A DNA stretch of 11,462 nucleotides. Origin: Phoronis ovalis (Eukaryota; Phoronida; Phoronidae). The first letter of the stretch is position 1, and each line of letters begins with the position of its first letter. This document shows, one piece after another, positions 9,189-11,462 of this stretch. The notes under the pieces are model-generated. The model was not told the DNA's origin, did not search any database, and worked only from the letters and a program-made list of their open reading frames with translations. Position numbers and translations under genes: made by a program. The DNA lies in NCBI GenBank assembly GCA_028565635.1, contig JAOXYB010027635.1, positions 4,012 through 15,473 of the forward strand. Reading direction: 5' to 3'.

Positions 9189-10575
9189 TGCACAGGCCAT
9201 ATTTGCAATTGACACAGCAGTGTTGGAAAACAAATGAGAAAGGGAAATATTAAGGTACAAATGTGTCTGTTAAACAAAGTTATAGGTCTAGCCTAAAGTC
9301 AATAATCAGCAGCTATTAAGATTTATGTGAGAACAAATTTGCATAAGAGTCAACACATACATGTAACTTCCTGAGATAAAGCCTAGTAATTAAACAGACC
9401 AGTTACATGCACAAGCTAAATTTAGTAACAATACATAGTGCTATAATGATAATGACAAACTAATTTGATTATGCATTTGTAACATATGAATGCTTATTAG
9501 ATATAACATTTGATTGCAAAGACCAAAAATACATCTTGCTTTATACTAATTTAATTTTAAGAAACATGTGGTGTTATATATATGGTTCCAACAATTTGGC
9601 AAATTGCTACAGTAACTATAGAAATATGCAACACGTTACAATTACAAAAACTACAGAAAATGTATGCCTATAATATAAATGAAAATATTATTTAACAAGA
9701 TGCCACTTTTCGGAATACTTGTAATATATATATTAAAGCTACTTTTACAACAAGGTTCAATTAGAAATCTACAATTATATCTATAGTAAATAATATCCTT
9801 GAATTCAATGTGCCAGCTATTCCATGATCCAGCAAGTGTCATATATATCCCTGAGAAACGAAGTGTTTCAACACTCTGAACATTGTTTTTCCTGAGAATT
9901 GTTTTCAGAATTTGGGAATATATATTACATATAATGTAAAGTTGTAAAATAAAAAAAAAAAGTTGCTATCTGTTACAGTTTGAAGTAATTATGAAAATAT
10001 TTAATAGATTCATACTTTTGCAACATATGTTAATTATCCCTGAGTATTATCTCTGACAACAACCCTGAGTCATCTTCATAAACAAATACTGCTACTTTAC
10101 ATTCACTAAAGTAAAACTGACTTTACAAACTATTTAAGTGGAACTAATATCACAAATATGAAGTATATAGCAATAATGAAATCATCAGTTCAAGTGCAAA
10201 ATAATGTACAGGCATATATTGTCCGCTTTCTTGGAAGCTTTAATATAAATCTTCAGAATTCAGTAAAATATGCAAATTCTGGTATTTAATTACATAAACG
10301 TTTCACCTTCAGGTTTTGTATGATTTTGCTAAGTCAGAGTAAATCATTTTAATACCAACACTAAATGGTAGCAGGAGCTATATATATATATATATATAAT
10401 ACTTAATATAGCTAATGCATTGTGGCACACTTGGGTTTCTGTGAGTGGTCACAAATAGAGTAAATTCTCAACTGGTCAACTTTCTCCATTGAGTTCTTGA
10501 CACATTTTTTTGAGTTCTCAAATATATATGACATCGAAAACTTGTAAGCTGAGTTTTTATCCCAAAGTCTTTAAC
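9189..10575 (-). other. Probable 3' untranslated region of the minus-strand gene
   Basis: AT-rich sequence downstream of the minus-strand stop, without a convincing open frame, RNA gene or transposon. It contains an 11-base A run (9951-9961) and the (TA)10 microsatellite. The UTR assignment is inferred from the position of the terminal exon and the candidate poly(A) signals. Confidence 0.35.
10379..10398. repeat. (TA)10 microsatellite
   Basis: Twenty bases of uninterrupted TA dinucleotide repeat in AT-rich non-coding sequence. Likely length-polymorphic. Confidence 0.95.
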
Positions 10576-10919
10576 CTAAAATGTTGTAGCAGCTACATTT
10601 GGTGAACTAAGCAATCCATTTACTGATGGCAGCGTGGGAAGAGGTGGCAACAATGGATAACTGTTAATGTTGTTGAGATGTAATGGATGCGCAACTCTAA
10701 TGGCAGTTGGCATTACCACTCGTCCTCTATTCAATTCTCTCCGAGAAAATGCTTCCGTGGTTAGTATGCTATGCTTAGAAGCATGATGTGCCTGCATTAG
10801 GTGGCAATTGGGAATCTGCGACACTTTGTAAATGCAATCTTTGCAATAACCTTGGTAAGGCTTGCGACTTGAAACTAAGAACATGTGATGGCAGTGATAG
10901 CATTCTTCCTGCGGTTCAC
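10576..10919 (-). CDS. Terminal exon of an unrecognised gene with a Cys4 zinc-binding motif
   Basis: On the minus strand a good acceptor (TTTTTATTTCCAG, ending at 10920) opens an exon that starts with two bases of a split codon. It runs 113 codons to a TAG at 10578-10576. The first complete codons give EPQEECYHCHHMF, so the frame extends upstream of the ATG at 10884, which is not a start. The motif is CX2C-X15-CX2C (CYHC ... YCKDC), consistent with a small treble-clef or ribbon zinc-binding fold. A nearby C/H-rich segment (NCHLMQAHHASKH) might add ligands. A basic patch (SRRELNRGR) and a Leu/Pro-rich tail (YPLLPPLPTLPS) follow, and the protein ends in AATTF. I cannot name the family. Upstream exons are not visible and are probably beyond the right edge. 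The gene converges on the USF3-like gene. Confidence 0.65.
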
Positions 10920-11462
10920 CTGGAAATAAAAACAGAAATGAATTTTAATTCACAAATTTGTCAGCAATTTCAAAATCTTTGATACAAAGCTACGTACAAA
11001 ACTATATTTATCGGTTACTTTATTTTACTAACAAATAGCAAATATTTAAGGTAGTGAATATTGTTTGGCACAATTTATTCACTTTTTGTACTTATTACAT
11101 TTTAGCTAATTATAAATAAAAAGATAGACAAACAAAAGTATACATATTTTAAAAGTATACAACTCAAACTTTCTTAATCTGTAATGTACTTCTATCTGAG
11201 TGGATCATATGTGACCTGTAAAATTCACTTTGCCAGTTTGGATTAAAACATGAAGTTTTTAAAATGTAAAATTCAAAAGAATAAAAGTCAGAAACTTTGC
11301 ACAAATTATGTTTACACAAATAGCTACAAAACAGTATCTCAGCATCAGTATTTGTTTTGCTAATTAATATATTCCTGCAAATTTTACTTTTTAACCGAAA
11401 TTGACTGTATTGAGAGTTACAGATTTAGAAAGTTTGAGTTGGACACTTTCAAAATATATATA
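10920..11462 (-). other. Presumed intron of the minus-strand gene
   Basis: AT-rich sequence upstream (on the minus strand) of the terminal exon. I found no second exon with a donor in it, so the preceding exon probably lies beyond the right edge of the window. Confidence 0.45.

Noticed and set aside
9946-9961. AATAAAA with an 11-base A run as a retrocopy tail or transcript end
   Set aside because: No coding or repeat body or target-site duplication could be seen next to it, and A runs are expected in such AT-rich DNA.

Overview
The window is animal nuclear DNA, AT-rich and intron-bearing, with GT-AG introns, long untranslated tails and no bacterial-style gene packing. The protein divergence, compact introns (about 0.5 and 0.8 kb) and AT-rich non-coding DNA suggest an invertebrate, possibly a mollusc or another lophotrochozoan. 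The phylum is only a guess.

Plus strand, 431-7418: the 3' part of one large gene, which I identify as an invertebrate homologue of USF3 (KIAA2018), a giant basic helix-loop-helix/leucine-zipper transcription factor. Three coding exons are visible: 431-533 (helix 2 of the bHLH), 1023-1106 (leucine zipper) and 1909-7418 (a single 5.5 kb exon with nearly all of the disordered body and the stop). They join in one frame with consensus splice sites to give 1898 residues. The basic region and helix 1 must lie in exons to the left of the window; I could not find them in 1-430. A 3' UTR follows, with a likely poly(A) signal at 8387-8392.

Minus strand, 10919-10576: the terminal coding exon of a second, convergent gene. 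It has a clear acceptor, a CX2C-X15-CX2C zinc-binding motif and a stop, but I do not recognise the family. Its 3' UTR runs leftwards, with AATAAA candidates at 9188-9183 and 9096-9091. The two genes therefore meet tail to tail between about 8400 and 9200. That junction holds a perfect 45-bp tandem duplication.

Other items are a possible opposite-strand exon inside the first visible USF3 intron (371-194) and a (TA)10 microsatellite at 10379-10398. No CRISPR, tRNA, rRNA, intact transposon or prokaryote-like system was seen. The most interesting points are the symmetric zipper exon, whose skipping would keep the frame, and several recurring short motifs in the long disordered body of the USF3-like protein.
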